Assembly (NCBI GenBank): GCA_944326355.1
Contig: CALVDO010000001.1
Span: forward strand, 124,001 to 188,000
Origin: an uncultured Bacteroidales bacterium
GTDB lineage: Bacteria; Bacteroidota; Bacteroidia; Bacteroidales; UBA932
DNA length: 64,000 nt
Direction: 5' to 3'
Under the pieces are notes generated by a model, which did no database searches, was not told the DNA's origin, and saw only the letters and a list, made by a program, of their open reading frames with translations. The translations under genes were made by a program, and so were the position numbers. Shown one piece after another: positions 43,905 to 52,488 of this stretch. How positions within the stretch are numbered: the stretch's first letter is position 1; every line of letters starts with the position of its first letter.

Positions 43905-46900
43905 TCATCCTACGACAGCCGTCCAGATGTCCTCGAGACGCTGCTCCAGGGCGTCAGCCTGCTCTGTCGCCCCGCCCGACCTCATGACGTCGGCCAGATA
44001 ATAGACATACTGACAACCGTCCTCAAAGTCGGACTTGGCGAAGTCATAGAACTCCAGATAGAAGCTGACCGAAGAAAGAAGTCCCTCAGCAAAGCGCTCC
44101 GCAAGATCCGTAGCCTTTTCTGTCGCGCCGAGCCTGTAGTAGAGATCCACCATCTGCACGAGCGCGAACTCATTTCCGGTCCTGAGATAGGAAAGGTCGA
44201 GAGGATACTGCGACTCCGGAACACACTCCTGACACATGTCAAGAATCTCCTCGGCCTCTGCGTCCTTGCCTGCCTCATGAAGCTCCTCCGCGACATTGTA
44301 GAACAGCCTTCTCTGCGAAAGCACCCCACAGAAAGTAGTGACATTCTGATAATCAGCAAAATAGTCCTCTCGCTTGAGGGCATCCCATGAGTACACCTCC
44401 TTCATCTTGTGATAGAGGTCGTCCGGATCAGAGAAGCCTATGTTGGAGAGGCTCATGCTGTTCTTTATCGGAACAAACCGGAACGAGAACCCGTCATACA
44501 TAAGATATTCCTTGAGCCCTATGTTGATGTCACCGCCCATCTGGAGGAGATTCAGCGGCCTGTCCCACTGATAACCGGAGAGGAGGTCCAGCATGAACAG
44601 CTCCGGCTTTGTCAGAAACTGCTTGTCCTTCGGAATCGTCAGCACAATCTCATCCGGAATCATGTCGGCATACTTCTCGTCGAGTATTCCATATTTCAGC
44701 ACATTCTCCCTGTTCACCGGCAGAATCAGCTTGCGCGATATGAGATAGTCCACCCTGCTGCCGTCCGCCAGCTGCAGCTTCACGTCCGGATGACGGAAGA
44801 GCGCCATCACGTCCGCGATAGGCAGCGCCTGCTCGCGGGTGTCATATATCATCACATAGTCATTCGTGCCATAGAGATACTGCTCCGGACCTATCTGGAG
44901 ATCAAGCGGAGCCGACTCGTTGCAGGCATACTTCATCTGGTCTATGTGCCAGTCCGTACCGAGCAGGGAAGTGTTGCATATCCGCACGTCCGTCCTCACG
45001 CCCTCAACCTCCTGAGCATACCAGAGAGGGAAAGTGTCATTGTCGCCGTGCGTCACGAGAATCCCGTTCGGGCCGACGGAATTGAGATAGTTCCGGGCCA
45101 TCTCCACCGACGTATACCTGTGGCTCCTGTCGTGGTCATCCCAGTTCTGCTGAGCCATCAGGGCAGGCACTCCCAGACACAGCAGAGACACGACCGAGGC
45201 GGCCGCCGTCATCACGCGCGGAGACGCCTGCCCCTTCTTCCCGGCGGCCAGATTCTCAACCCATGAATAAATCGCCGCGACGGCAATCCCTATCCATATC
45301 GAGAAGGCGTAGAAAGACCCCGCATAAGCATAGTCCCTCTCCCTTACCTGATAAGGCGGCTGGTTGAGATATATCACAATCGCGATTCCTGTCATGAAAA
45401 ACAGCAGGAAAGTCAGCCACGAGCCCCGCTTGTCCCTGGCGAACTGGAAGAAGATTCCGATTATGCCCAGGAGCAGCGGCAGCATATAATAGTGGTTTTT
45501 CCCCTTGTTGTCCTTGAGATAGGCGGGAGCATTGCTCTGGTCTCCGAGCCTCGCCTTGTCCAGAAAACCGATCCCGCTTTCCCAGTTGCCTATGAACAGG
45601 TCTCCGGGGACGGGGCTGTGTATCTCATTCTGCCTTCCGGCGAAATTCCACATGAAATAGCGCCAGTACATCCAGTTGAGCTGATAGTCGAAGAAAAAGC
45701 TCATGTTGTCCCCGAACGTCGGCTTGTTGTGCTCCGCTCCAGGCACAGGCTTTCCCTTTTTTATATAAGCCTGATAGAAGTCGACATACTTCTGATCAGT
45801 GCCGTTCCACATGCGGGGGAAGAACATCTTGCCCTCGCGCAGATACACGGGAGCTCCGGTCGAATTGGCGTGAATGTACTTGTCCCCCATGGGCGCCCAG
45901 TACTTTCCGTCCTTCCAGTCAAACGGGGCGTCAAAATACTGTCCGTAGAGGAGAGGCGTCGAACCATACTGCTCCCTTGCGAGATACCTGACGAGAGTAA
46001 AAGGATTGTCCGGCTGATACTCGTTGGTCGGAGTCTTCGCCGATGACCTTATGATGACTATCGAGAATATGGAGAAGCCCGTGACAATCATGGTGAAGCA
46101 AAGGAGCACGGTGTTCCAGAACACTCTCCTGCGCCTGAGAGTCACGAAAAGCCCCCAGAAGCACAGGGCGAAGAGCAGCACCATGAAGAATACCGCCCCG
46201 CTGTTGAACGGAAGTCCGAACGTGTTGACGAACAGCAGGTCGAAATATGCCGCAGTCTTCGGAAGATAAGGTATTATGACAAAGAGTATCAGCGCGAGAA
46301 TCACGCATGAGATGAGAAATATCTTCACATATTCCTTAAAGGAGTAGTGCCCGTCCTCCCTTTTCCTGTAATAAAAGAGGAACACCAGGGCGGGGATGGT
46401 CAGGAGGTTGAGAAGGTGGATGCCTATCGAAAGACCTATCAGAAAGGCAATCAGCACAATCCAGCGGTTGGAGTGCGGCTTGTCCGCCTGCTCGTACCAT
46501 CTGGTCATGGCCCAGAACACCATCGCCGTGAAGAGCGACGACATCGCGTACACCTCGCCTTCGACGGCCGAGAACCAGAAAGTGTCCGAGAAGCAGTACG
46601 CGAGAGCACCCACGAGTCCCGATCCGCACACGGCCACAGCCCGTCCGACCGGGTAATTCCCGTTCTCATCCGGCTTTACGAGCCGCTTCACGAGAAAGAC
46701 GATTGTCAGATAGAGGAAAAATATGGTCAGGGCCGAGCAGAGCGCACTCATCACGTTCACCGCGACAGCCGCGTGCATATTGTCCGTGAACATGGTGAAG
46801 AATCTTGCTATCAGCTGAAACACCGGGTTTCCCGGCGGATGTCCCACCTCGAGCTTGTATGAGGATGCGATGAACTCTCCACAGTCCCAGAACGAGGCGG

Positions 46901-46994
46901 TGGGCTCTATCGTCAGAAGATAAGTGACGGCCGACACCGCAAAGGCCAGCGCTGCGGAAATCCGGCTCATCAGATTGAATTTATTTCTGTCCAT
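43905..46994 (-). CDS. DUF2723 (GT117/TMEM260-like) membrane glycosyltransferase-family protein
   Basis: 1029 aa integral membrane protein. The N-terminal ~550 residues form about 11-12 hydrophobic helices with the DUF2723 signature TIEPTASFWDCGEFIASSYK and EVGHPPGNPVFQL; the rest is a large soluble region ending in helical TPR-like repeats. Homologues in animals (TMEM260) are protein O-mannosyltransferases, and the Bacteroidetes form is assigned to GT117; a role in protein O-glycosylation is inferred, not shown. The Asp/Glu in WDCGEF are the likely catalytic residues. It is divergent from the SUI1 gene and shares a back-to-back promoter region with it. Confidence 0.88.
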   Translation of the reverse strand: MDRNKFNLMSRISAALAFAVSAVTYLLTIEPTASFWDCGEFIASSYKLEVGHPPGNPVFQLIARFFTMFTDNMHAAVAVNVMSALCSALTIFFLYLTIVFLVKRLVKPDENGNYPVGRAVAVCGSGLVGALAYCFSDTFWFSAVEGEVYAMSSLFTAMVFWAMTRWYEQADKPHSNRWIVLIAFLIGLSIGIHLLNLLTIPALVFLFYYRKREDGHYSFKEYVKIFLISCVILALILFVIIPYLPKTAAYFDLLFVNTFGLPFNSGAVFFMVLLFALCFWGLFVTLRRRRVFWNTVLLCFTMIVTGFSIFSIVIIRSSAKTPTNEYQPDNPFTLVRYLAREQYGSTPLLYGQYFDAPFDWKDGKYWAPMGDKYIHANSTGAPVYLREGKMFFPRMWNGTDQKYVDFYQAYIKKGKPVPGAEHNKPTFGDNMSFFFDYQLNWMYWRYFMWNFAGRQNEIHSPVPGDLFIGNWESGIGFLDKARLGDQSNAPAYLKDNKGKNHYYMLPLLLGIIGIFFQFARDKRGSWLTFLLFFMTGIAIVIYLNQPPYQVRERDYAYAGSFYAFSIWIGIAVAAIYSWVENLAAGKKGQASPRVMTAAASVVSLLCLGVPALMAQQNWDDHDRSHRYTSVEMARNYLNSVGPNGILVTHGDNDTFPLWYAQEVEGVRTDVRICNTSLLGTDWHIDQMKYACNESAPLDLQIGPEQYLYGTNDYVMIYDTREQALPIADVMALFRHPDVKLQLADGSRVDYLISRKLILPVNRENVLKYGILDEKYADMIPDEIVLTIPKDKQFLTKPELFMLDLLSGYQWDRPLNLLQMGGDINIGLKEYLMYDGFSFRFVPIKNSMSLSNIGFSDPDDLYHKMKEVYSWDALKREDYFADYQNVTTFCGVLSQRRLFYNVAEELHEAGKDAEAEEILDMCQECVPESQYPLDLSYLRTGNEFALVQMVDLYYRLGATEKATDLAERFAEGLLSSVSFYLEFYDFAKSDFEDGCQYVYYLADVMRSGGATEQADALEQRLEDIWTAVVG

Positions 46995-47016
46995 AACCCT
47001 TATGTCAACAAAAAGG

Positions 47017-47045
47017 CAAATATACGAACTTAATGACTATATTTG
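47017..47045. promoter_or_regulatory. Back-to-back -7 elements between GT117 and SUI1 genes
   Basis: CAAATATA (minus-strand TATATTTG, 47017-47024), 13 bp, TATATTTG (plus strand, 47038-47045). The plus element would start transcription about 14 bp before the SUI1 ATG. The same arrangement with the same 13-bp spacing is found at 60863-60891. Confidence 0.6.
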
Positions 47046-47065
47046 CAAAAATTAATTGCTCGGCA

Positions 47066-47410
47066 ATGGCGGACAATGACTGGAAAAAACGACTCGGAGT
47101 AGTATATTCTACCGACCCGGACTTCAGCTACGAAGAAGAGAAAGAGCAGGAGCCCGAGACGCTCGCGCCGTCTGCGCAGCGGCTGACCGTCACCATCGAC
47201 AGGAGAAACCGCGGGGGCAAGCAGGTCACGCTCGTCAGCGGCTTCGTCGGCACTGAGGAAGACCTTTCCGAACTCGGGAGAAAGCTGAAGGTGAAATGCG
47301 GAGTCGGCGGTTCCGCCAAAAACGGCGAAATAACCGTTCAGGGTGACTTCAGGGACAAGGTCACGGCGCTTCTGAACGAAATGGGGTACAAGGCGAAAAG
47401 AGGCAACTGA
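47066..47410 (+). CDS. SUI1/eIF1-like translation initiation factor (YciH family)
   Basis: 114 aa protein with a C-terminal SUI1 domain: LTVTIDRRNRGGKQVTLVSG, then LKVKCGVGGSAKNGEITVQG and FRDKVTALLNEMGY. The N-terminal ~45 residues are acidic. Bacterial YciH proteins influence initiation fidelity. The start was placed at MADNDW because the upstream in-frame ATG (47033) lies within the promoter. First gene of a six-gene plus-strand series leading to menG. Confidence 0.93.
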   Translation: MADNDWKKRLGVVYSTDPDFSYEEEKEQEPETLAPSAQRLTVTIDRRNRGGKQVTLVSGFVGTEEDLSELGRKLKVKCGVGGSAKNGEITVQGDFRDKVTALLNEMGYKAKRGN

Positions 47411-47424
47411 CGCGCCGGACAATC

Positions 47425-48201
47425 ATGGAGACACAGATGACGGACAGCACGCAAACGACGGCGGCGGACACCTGCGGGACGACATTCCGACTTCCCGACG
47501 CAGGCCCGGCCTTCATTTCCGGAACCGTAGTCAGACCGGAAGACGTCTCCGCCGATCGCCAGTCCACAGACACAGGAGGACCGGTTCCGGAAGCCATAAT
47601 AATCATAATGACTCTGATATTCGTCTTCTCGGCAAGACGGCTCATGAGCGTCCTTCCCCTAATCGCCGGAAGCATCCTCCGCTGGAAAGAGAACGTCAAT
47701 CTCGAGTCAGACGTCAAGGCTACCGCCAACAGAAATCTCTTCGCCATGACCCTCTTCCCGGTATGGTGCGTGCTGCTGTGGAGATACGGGGTATGGAATC
47801 CCCCGTTCGTCGACAGCCCCGGCCCGGGAGCCGCGATCTCCCTGACCGCAGCCTGCATCATCCTGCTGCTTCTCATCCGTGCTGCCCTGGCAAGAATCCT
47901 GAAGCCCGCATCAATGAACGTCAAGATCTGGAAATGCGGCAACGACGCCCTCTTCACCTACTTCACCGCCACCGCCCTGACCTCGGTGACCGCTGCCGGT
48001 ACAATGGCCGCCTGCGGCTGCTCCGACAATGCGATAAGGATGACCATAATCTATCTGGGGGCAGCTTTCTGGCTTATATTCCTCATCAGGAAAATGCAGA
48101 TTTTTAAAAACTCCTGCTCTCTATTCGCCGCAATTTTGTATCTTTGCACCCTCGAAATTCTGCCGATGGCCGCATTTGTGGCTACGGCTATGTTCACGTA
48201 A
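47425..48201 (+). CDS. DUF4271 family membrane protein
   Basis: 258 aa protein with a poorly conserved, soluble N-terminus and about six hydrophobic segments (from about residue 55 on). It lies directly before hemD, the standard Bacteroidetes arrangement for DUF4271; its function is unknown. It starts 14 bp after the SUI1 gene. A TATCTTTG -7 element at 48139-48146 inside its 3' end may serve hemD. Confidence 0.75.
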   Translation: METQMTDSTQTTAADTCGTTFRLPDAGPAFISGTVVRPEDVSADRQSTDTGGPVPEAIIIIMTLIFVFSARRLMSVLPLIAGSILRWKENVNLESDVKATANRNLFAMTLFPVWCVLLWRYGVWNPPFVDSPGPGAAISLTAACIILLLLIRAALARILKPASMNVKIWKCGNDALFTYFTATALTSVTAAGTMAACGCSDNAIRMTIIYLGAAFWLIFLIRKMQIFKNSCSLFAAILYLCTLEILPMAAFVATAMFT

Positions 48202-48235
48202 TGTCCAGGTTTAGGACCGCATTACTTATAAGACG

Positions 48236-48976
48236 ATGACTATCAAGAATATCCTTATTTCACAACAGCCACCGAAGGCAGCCTCCCCGTATTCTTCCAT
48301 AGCTGAGAAATACGGAGTACATTTTGACTTTGCGCCATTCTTCAAGATAGAACCGCTGTCGTCCAGAGAATTCAGGGGACAGAGAATAAACATACTTGAC
48401 CACAGCGCCATCGTATTCTCCGCAAGGTCGACGATCGACGCCTTCTTCCACCTGTGCGACGAGCTCAGGATCAAGATTCCGGAGACGATGAAATACTTTT
48501 GTCTCTCGGAAGCCGTGGCGATGTACCTCCAAAAGCACATAGTCTACAGAAAGAGAAAGATATTCTTCGGCGACGGCACTCCGGCGTCGATACTCGCCCA
48601 GATAGGGAGCAAGCACAAGGATGAGAATTTCCTAATAGCCATGTCCGACTCCGCGAACAACGACATCACAGGCATCTTTCAGGAAAACGGATTCAGATAC
48701 GAGAGCGCCGTATTCGTAAAGTCCGTGTCTCAGGATCTTCACAGCCTCGACATCAGAAGCTACGACATGATGGTCCTGTACAATCCCGCCGACGTCAAGT
48801 CGCTGTTCGAGAATTTCCCGGACTTCAGCCAGGGAAACATCAAGTTCGTGTCCTACGGCAAATCCGTGATCAAGGCCATGACCGAAGCCGGTCTCGAGAT
48901 CGAGATTTCCGCGCCGACGGCAGAGGCCCCGTCCGTAGCCAAGGCCATCGAGATCTACCTTGAAAAGAACAGTTGA
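48236..48976 (+). CDS. hemD: Uroporphyrinogen-III synthase (HemD family)
   Basis: Closes and isomerises hydroxymethylbilane to uroporphyrinogen III in tetrapyrrole synthesis. The two-domain fold is seen in the spaced motifs ILISQQPP at the N-terminus, IVFSARSTIDAFF, and the later LYNPADVKSLF and VSYGKSVIKAMTEAG segments. 246 aa is typical. HemD sequences are divergent, so confidence comes partly from the DUF4271 neighbour. The stop overlaps the rnpA start (TGATG). Confidence 0.88.
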   Translation: MTIKNILISQQPPKAASPYSSIAEKYGVHFDFAPFFKIEPLSSREFRGQRINILDHSAIVFSARSTIDAFFHLCDELRIKIPETMKYFCLSEAVAMYLQKHIVYRKRKIFFGDGTPASILAQIGSKHKDENFLIAMSDSANNDITGIFQENGFRYESAVFVKSVSQDLHSLDIRSYDMMVLYNPADVKSLFENFPDFSQGNIKFVSYGKSVIKAMTEAGLEIEISAPTAEAPSVAKAIEIYLEKNS

Positions 48977-49395
48977 TGGAAAGCCGGTCCCACAAGACGC
49001 TGCATAAAAGTGAGCGGATCTGCGGGAAAAAGGCCATAGGCAGACTCCTGTCAAAAGGCCGCTACTCAAACGCGGGCTGCCTCAGATACTGTGCCCTCAC
49101 CGGAAACGGAGCCGGCAAGGACCGCATACTCGTGTCCGTGCCAAAAAAGCTCTTCAGGCGTGCGGTCAAGCGCAATCTCATCAAGCGCCGCATGAGAGAA
49201 AGCTTCAGGCTTCAGAAGCACCTGCTCGGCACCTCTGGAGGGAATGACATCATGTTCGTGTACAACACCAGAGAGATAAAGCCCTTCTGTGAAATATACG
49301 AGTCAGTGGGACAGGCCTTGCGGACTATCGGCCGCACATCCGCCGAATCTCCTGAAAAAGATGCTCAGGCACAGGGAAATGACGCTCGGCAATAA
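48976..49395 (+). CDS. rnpA: Ribonuclease P protein component
   Basis: Basic protein subunit that helps the RNase P RNA process tRNA 5' ends. The RNR signature [20 protein letters not shown] is intact, with the N-terminal [16 protein letters not shown]. The ATG at 48976 overlaps the hemD stop by one base. There is no rpmH upstream; instead it follows hemD, a Bacteroidetes arrangement. yidD begins inside its 3' end. Confidence 0.95.
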   Translation: MESRSHKTLHKSERICGKKAIGRLLSKGRYSNAGCLRYCALTGNGAGKDRILVSVPKKLFRRAVKRNLIKRRMRESFRLQKHLLGTSGGNDIMFVYNTREIKPFCEIYESVGQALRTIGRTSAESPEKDAQAQGNDARQ

Positions 49396-49726
49396 GGATA
49401 AGGGGAGCGGACTTAATCATGCCCGCGACATTCTGAAGAAGACGCTCTCGGCGCCCTTCATCGCCCTCATACGATTCTATCAGATCTGCATATCGCCCCA
49501 TACTCCCCCATCCTGCCGGTTCACCCCGACATGCTCGGCATACGCCCTCGAGGCATTCCGTACCCATGGCCCGATAAGAGGATTCTTCCTCACCGTCCGC
49601 AGGATAGCGAAATGCCACCCGTGGGGAGGCAGCGGATACGACCCCGTCCCCAAAAAATGCACCCTGTTCGGCACCCCGGAACGAACATCAGAAACAGACA
49701 TGCCATGCCAAGAAAAGAAGGAATAA
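49379..49726 (+). CDS. yidD: Membrane protein insertion efficiency factor YidD
   Basis: 115 aa. The YidD core is unmistakable: [37 protein letters not shown] and GSGYDPVP, with the conserved Cys residues. It starts at an ATG behind AGGGA inside the last 17 bp of rnpA and overlaps menG by 22 bp at its own end. It is thought to assist YidC-dependent membrane insertion. The C-terminal tail past the core is Glu/Thr-rich. Confidence 0.94.
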   Translation: MTLGNKDKGSGLNHARDILKKTLSAPFIALIRFYQICISPHTPPSCRFTPTCSAYALEAFRTHGPIRGFFLTVRRIAKCHPWGGSGYDPVPKKCTLFGTPERTSETDMPCQEKKE

Positions 49727-50424
49727 GAAAGCTCTTCGACAACATTGCGCCGGATTACGACAGGCTGAACCATATCCTGTCGCTCGACATAGACAGAATA
49801 TGGAGGAAAAAGGCCATACATGAGACACTGAAAGACCTGCCGACAGACTCGGCAAGGATTCTGGACGTGGCCTGCGGCACAGGAGACTTCGCCATCGGCC
49901 TCGCCAAGAACCTTAAAAGCGGCAGCACCGTGACCGGCAGTGACATTTCGGAAGGCATGCTCAGGATAGGCAGAGAAAAGGCCGAAAAGGCCGGAATGTC
50001 CGCAATGCTCTCTCTCGAACTCGGGGACTGCGAAAATCTGCCGTACCGCGACGGTCTGTACGATCGCGTCACCGCAGCCTTCGGAGTGAGAAACTTCGAA
50101 CACCTCGAGACCGGGCTGAAAGAGATGCTCAGAGTGCTGAAGCCGGGCGGCAAACTCGTGATTCTCGAGCTTTCCGTCCCTGAGAACAGACTGCTTTTCG
50201 CTCTCTACAGGCTCTATTTCCTGCATGTGCTTCCCGCAATAGGAGGAGCAGTGTCAGGAAACAGAGGGGCATACGAATACCTGCCGGCCTCAGTGCTCAG
50301 ATTCCCAAAGCCGGAAGAGTTCAAGAAGATGCTCTCAAGCTGCGGCTTCTCGGAAGTTTTCCACAGGTCGTTCACGTTCGGCATCTGCCGAATGTATGTC
50401 GGCACAAAGGGTCAGAACAGATAG
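49705..50424 (+). CDS. menG: Demethylmenaquinone methyltransferase (UbiE/MenG family)
   Basis: SAM-dependent C-methyltransferase for the last step of menaquinone synthesis. The class I methyltransferase motifs are seen: [14 protein letters not shown] (motif I), GSDISEGML and [20 protein letters not shown], plus the family-typical [16 protein letters not shown] start. 239 aa is normal. It overlaps yidD by 22 bp in a different frame. Its 3' end overlaps the convergent menA by 13 bp; menA works just before MenG in the same pathway. Confidence 0.95.
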   Translation: MPRKEGIRKLFDNIAPDYDRLNHILSLDIDRIWRKKAIHETLKDLPTDSARILDVACGTGDFAIGLAKNLKSGSTVTGSDISEGMLRIGREKAEKAGMSAMLSLELGDCENLPYRDGLYDRVTAAFGVRNFEHLETGLKEMLRVLKPGGKLVILELSVPENRLLFALYRLYFLHVLPAIGGAVSGNRGAYEYLPASVLRFPKPEEFKKMLSSCGFSEVFHRSFTFGICRMYVGTKGQNR

Positions 50425-51326
50425 ACCACAAAGCCGAACCCGGCCAGAAGCGCAAAAAAGAAAGTCGAGACGACCAGCAGAGGCAGCATCGGATCAAGGT
50501 CTTTCCCATGCCTTTTCCAGACTCCCGCCACATGCGCCACAAAGAGGGGCAGAGTGAGCACATAGAGATAGTGCCACAGACTGTGCATCCTCAGAAGACA
50601 ATAGGCCGTCATGCACGCCCAACCCAGAACTATAAGCACAGTCTGATATATCTTCGCGCCGCGCTCTCCTATCTTTATGGGAATCGTCACCCTCGTGGCG
50701 GCATCCGACTTCATGTCCCGGATATTGTTGACATTCAGAACAGCCACGCTGAAGAAGCCGATGCTTGCCGCAGGAAGCAGCATATTCCATGAGCGGATCT
50801 CATGCGAAGCGACGAAATACGAGCCGAGCACGGCCACGATGCCGAAGAAGATGAACACGGACAGATCGCCGAATCCTCTGTAGCCATACGGATTGCTTCC
50901 AAGCGTATATCTCATCGCGCCGGATATGGCACCGGCACCCAGAATCATCAGAAGTATGGACTCAAGGGACAGGAGGGTGCCGAAAGAGAACCAGATCATG
51001 GCAAGTCCGGATGCCACGGAAAGAATCACACTGATCCATATCATCATCTTCAGGTCAGACGGACGGAGAAGGCCGGAGGAAAGCGAATATGCAGGACCGA
51101 GACGGTCCTCCCGGTCAGTCCCCTTCAGAGTGTCACCGAGTTCGTTGGACACATTGGAGAGAAGCTGAAGGAAAAGAGTCGTAAGCAGAGTGAACACGAC
51201 GACCGGTATCCTGACATGGTAGTCCGCAGCGGAAAGAAGGAGTCCGAGAGTGACTCCGGCAAGCGATAGAGGCAGTGTTCTCAGCCTCATTGCGACAACA
51301 TATGACTTTATTCTGCTCATCATCAA
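50412..51326 (-). CDS. menA: 1,4-dihydroxy-2-naphthoate polyprenyltransferase
   Basis: Integral membrane UbiA-family enzyme that attaches the isoprenoid chain to DHNA. The first Asp-rich motif NELGDTLKGTDRED and the second NNIRDMKSD are both present, with about nine predicted helices. 304 aa is normal. Three adjacent Met codons at the start leave a 6-bp uncertainty. It is convergent with menG, so both genes of the final two menaquinone steps lie at this locus. Confidence 0.95.
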   Translation of the reverse strand: MMMSRIKSYVVAMRLRTLPLSLAGVTLGLLLSAADYHVRIPVVVFTLLTTLFLQLLSNVSNELGDTLKGTDREDRLGPAYSLSSGLLRPSDLKMMIWISVILSVASGLAMIWFSFGTLLSLESILLMILGAGAISGAMRYTLGSNPYGYRGFGDLSVFIFFGIVAVLGSYFVASHEIRSWNMLLPAASIGFFSVAVLNVNNIRDMKSDAATRVTIPIKIGERGAKIYQTVLIVLGWACMTAYCLLRMHSLWHYLYVLTLPLFVAHVAGVWKRHGKDLDPMLPLLVVSTFFFALLAGFGFVVYLF

Positions 51327-51346
51327 AAATGGCCTCTGAATATGCT

Positions 51347-51390
51347 ACAACAACTAAAACAACAACTAAAACAACAGCAGCGACAACATC
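51347..51390. repeat. 12-bp tandem repeat upstream of menA
   Basis: ACAACAACTAAA occurs twice in tandem (51347-51358, 51359-51370) and then in two degenerate copies to about 51390. It lies directly upstream of the menA start, so on the minus strand it gives a G/T-rich leader. Confidence 0.6.
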
Positions 51391-51446
51391 GGAAAACAGC
51401 AGTTTGGCGATCTTTGTCAGCGGTTAAGAATCTTATTCGTCTCAAT

Positions 51447-51564
51447 CTGAGGGTGATGATTTCTGGGAAATGTGTGCAATTCTGACTTGAAATCCCCCTC
51501 AGGTCCTCAAAGTTTTTGAGGTTTGAATGGAGCTGCCCTGAGACAGGGTCGCTCCATTTGTTTT
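51447..51564 (+). ncRNA. Candidate structured RNA with terminator, between menA and a GT2 gene
   Basis: Three consecutive stems are visible: (1) CTGAGGG...GAT...TTC at 51447-51463 with the arm 51489-51502; (2) CCTCAAA / TTTGAGG at 51505-51521 with a 3-nt loop; (3) AATGGAGC, a 2x2 internal loop, CCCTG / CAGGG and GCTCCATT at 51526-51558, followed by TGTTTTC. The last looks like a plus-strand terminator, but no plus-strand gene lies upstream for 1 kb. A GATCTTTG at 51409-51416 is a near-match to a -7 element. No gene is seen in 51327-51617. Confidence 0.4.
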
Positions 51565-51617
51565 CTCCTCCCGCAGTTGCAAGTGCCTCCATGCCGGCGT
51601 GCGGACGGGCAAGGACA

Positions 51618-52475
51618 TCAGCTGCGTCTCTTCGGGAAAAGCACGCGGAGATTCAGCGTCACGAAATGCGTCAGCGCTTTCAATATCCCCTCCGACCGGA
51701 GATCATACACAAACTGCTCCTTAAACGGACGGCCCTTCGGAGAGGTGATCGCTGCATATCTTTCACGGAGAGAGAAAGAGGCGTCCCGCCATGCCGGAAT
51801 CCCGGCGTTTCTGTCGCACTTCGCCAGAATGCCCGGCGCAACCACAGAAGTTATCCCGGCCTTAGCCGCTCTGACGCCATAGTCAAAGTCGCCGAAACCG
51901 TGAGAGTAAAAACTGTCGAGAGCACCTATTTTTCTATATACGTGACGGGGCACAAGGACGAGATTGCCGTTGAAAAAAGCACACCATACAGGAATTGTAT
52001 CGTCAGGCCGTATTATCCGACCTTTCCTGTTGCGTCCGCCGTAGCTGAGACTTCCGTCCGAGCCGACGGCAGTCGCCGCGACTATGGCCTTGTCGCCGAG
52101 TGCGGAAGAAGTGTCGAACAGAACAGAGAACGCGCCCTGCACCGGAACGGTATCGTCATTTATCCAGATATAAAAATCGGGATCGGAAACAGCGGCCTGC
52201 TCCCATGCGGCGCACATTCCGCGGTTCCAATAGAGATTTCCGTCGCCGTGAATGATGTTGACCGACGGATATGCCGATGCCACAGCCTCGGAAGTCCCGT
52301 CCGTACAGCCGTCTTCCGTCAGCCAGACCGAAAACTCATAATTACCGCAGGGCCGCAGCGACTCAATCTGTGCGAAACATGCCGACAGACAGGCCAGCGT
52401 CTTCTCCCTCCTGTTGAATACGGACATCAGGATGGCCACCCGCGAAGCAGCCTGCGTATCTTTGAGCCGACTCAT
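51618..52475 (-). CDS. Family 2 glycosyltransferase
   Basis: 285 aa GT-A fold glycosyltransferase. The N-terminal AILMSVFNRREKTLACL, the nucleotide-sugar Asp in WLTEDGCTDGT and the metal-binding INDDTVP (DxD-like) are visible, followed by GFGDFDYGVRA, which resembles rhamnosyltransferase-like GT2 proteins. It has no transmembrane helix. It is 13 bp downstream of lepA on the same strand and probably cotranscribed; its acceptor is unknown, perhaps a surface polysaccharide. Confidence 0.85.
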   Translation of the reverse strand: MSRLKDTQAASRVAILMSVFNRREKTLACLSACFAQIESLRPCGNYEFSVWLTEDGCTDGTSEAVASAYPSVNIIHGDGNLYWNRGMCAAWEQAAVSDPDFYIWINDDTVPVQGAFSVLFDTSSALGDKAIVAATAVGSDGSLSYGGRNRKGRIIRPDDTIPVWCAFFNGNLVLVPRHVYRKIGALDSFYSHGFGDFDYGVRAAKAGITSVVAPGILAKCDRNAGIPAWRDASFSLRERYAAITSPKGRPFKEQFVYDLRSEGILKALTHFVTLNLRVLFPKRRS

Positions 52476-52488
52476 CAGGGCACCTCCG

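Noticed and set aside
51323..51592. 89-codon minus-strand frame upstream of menA
   Set aside because: It is made of the inverted repeats and the 12-bp tandem repeat (giving Cys/Ser-rich low complexity) and overlaps the menA start.
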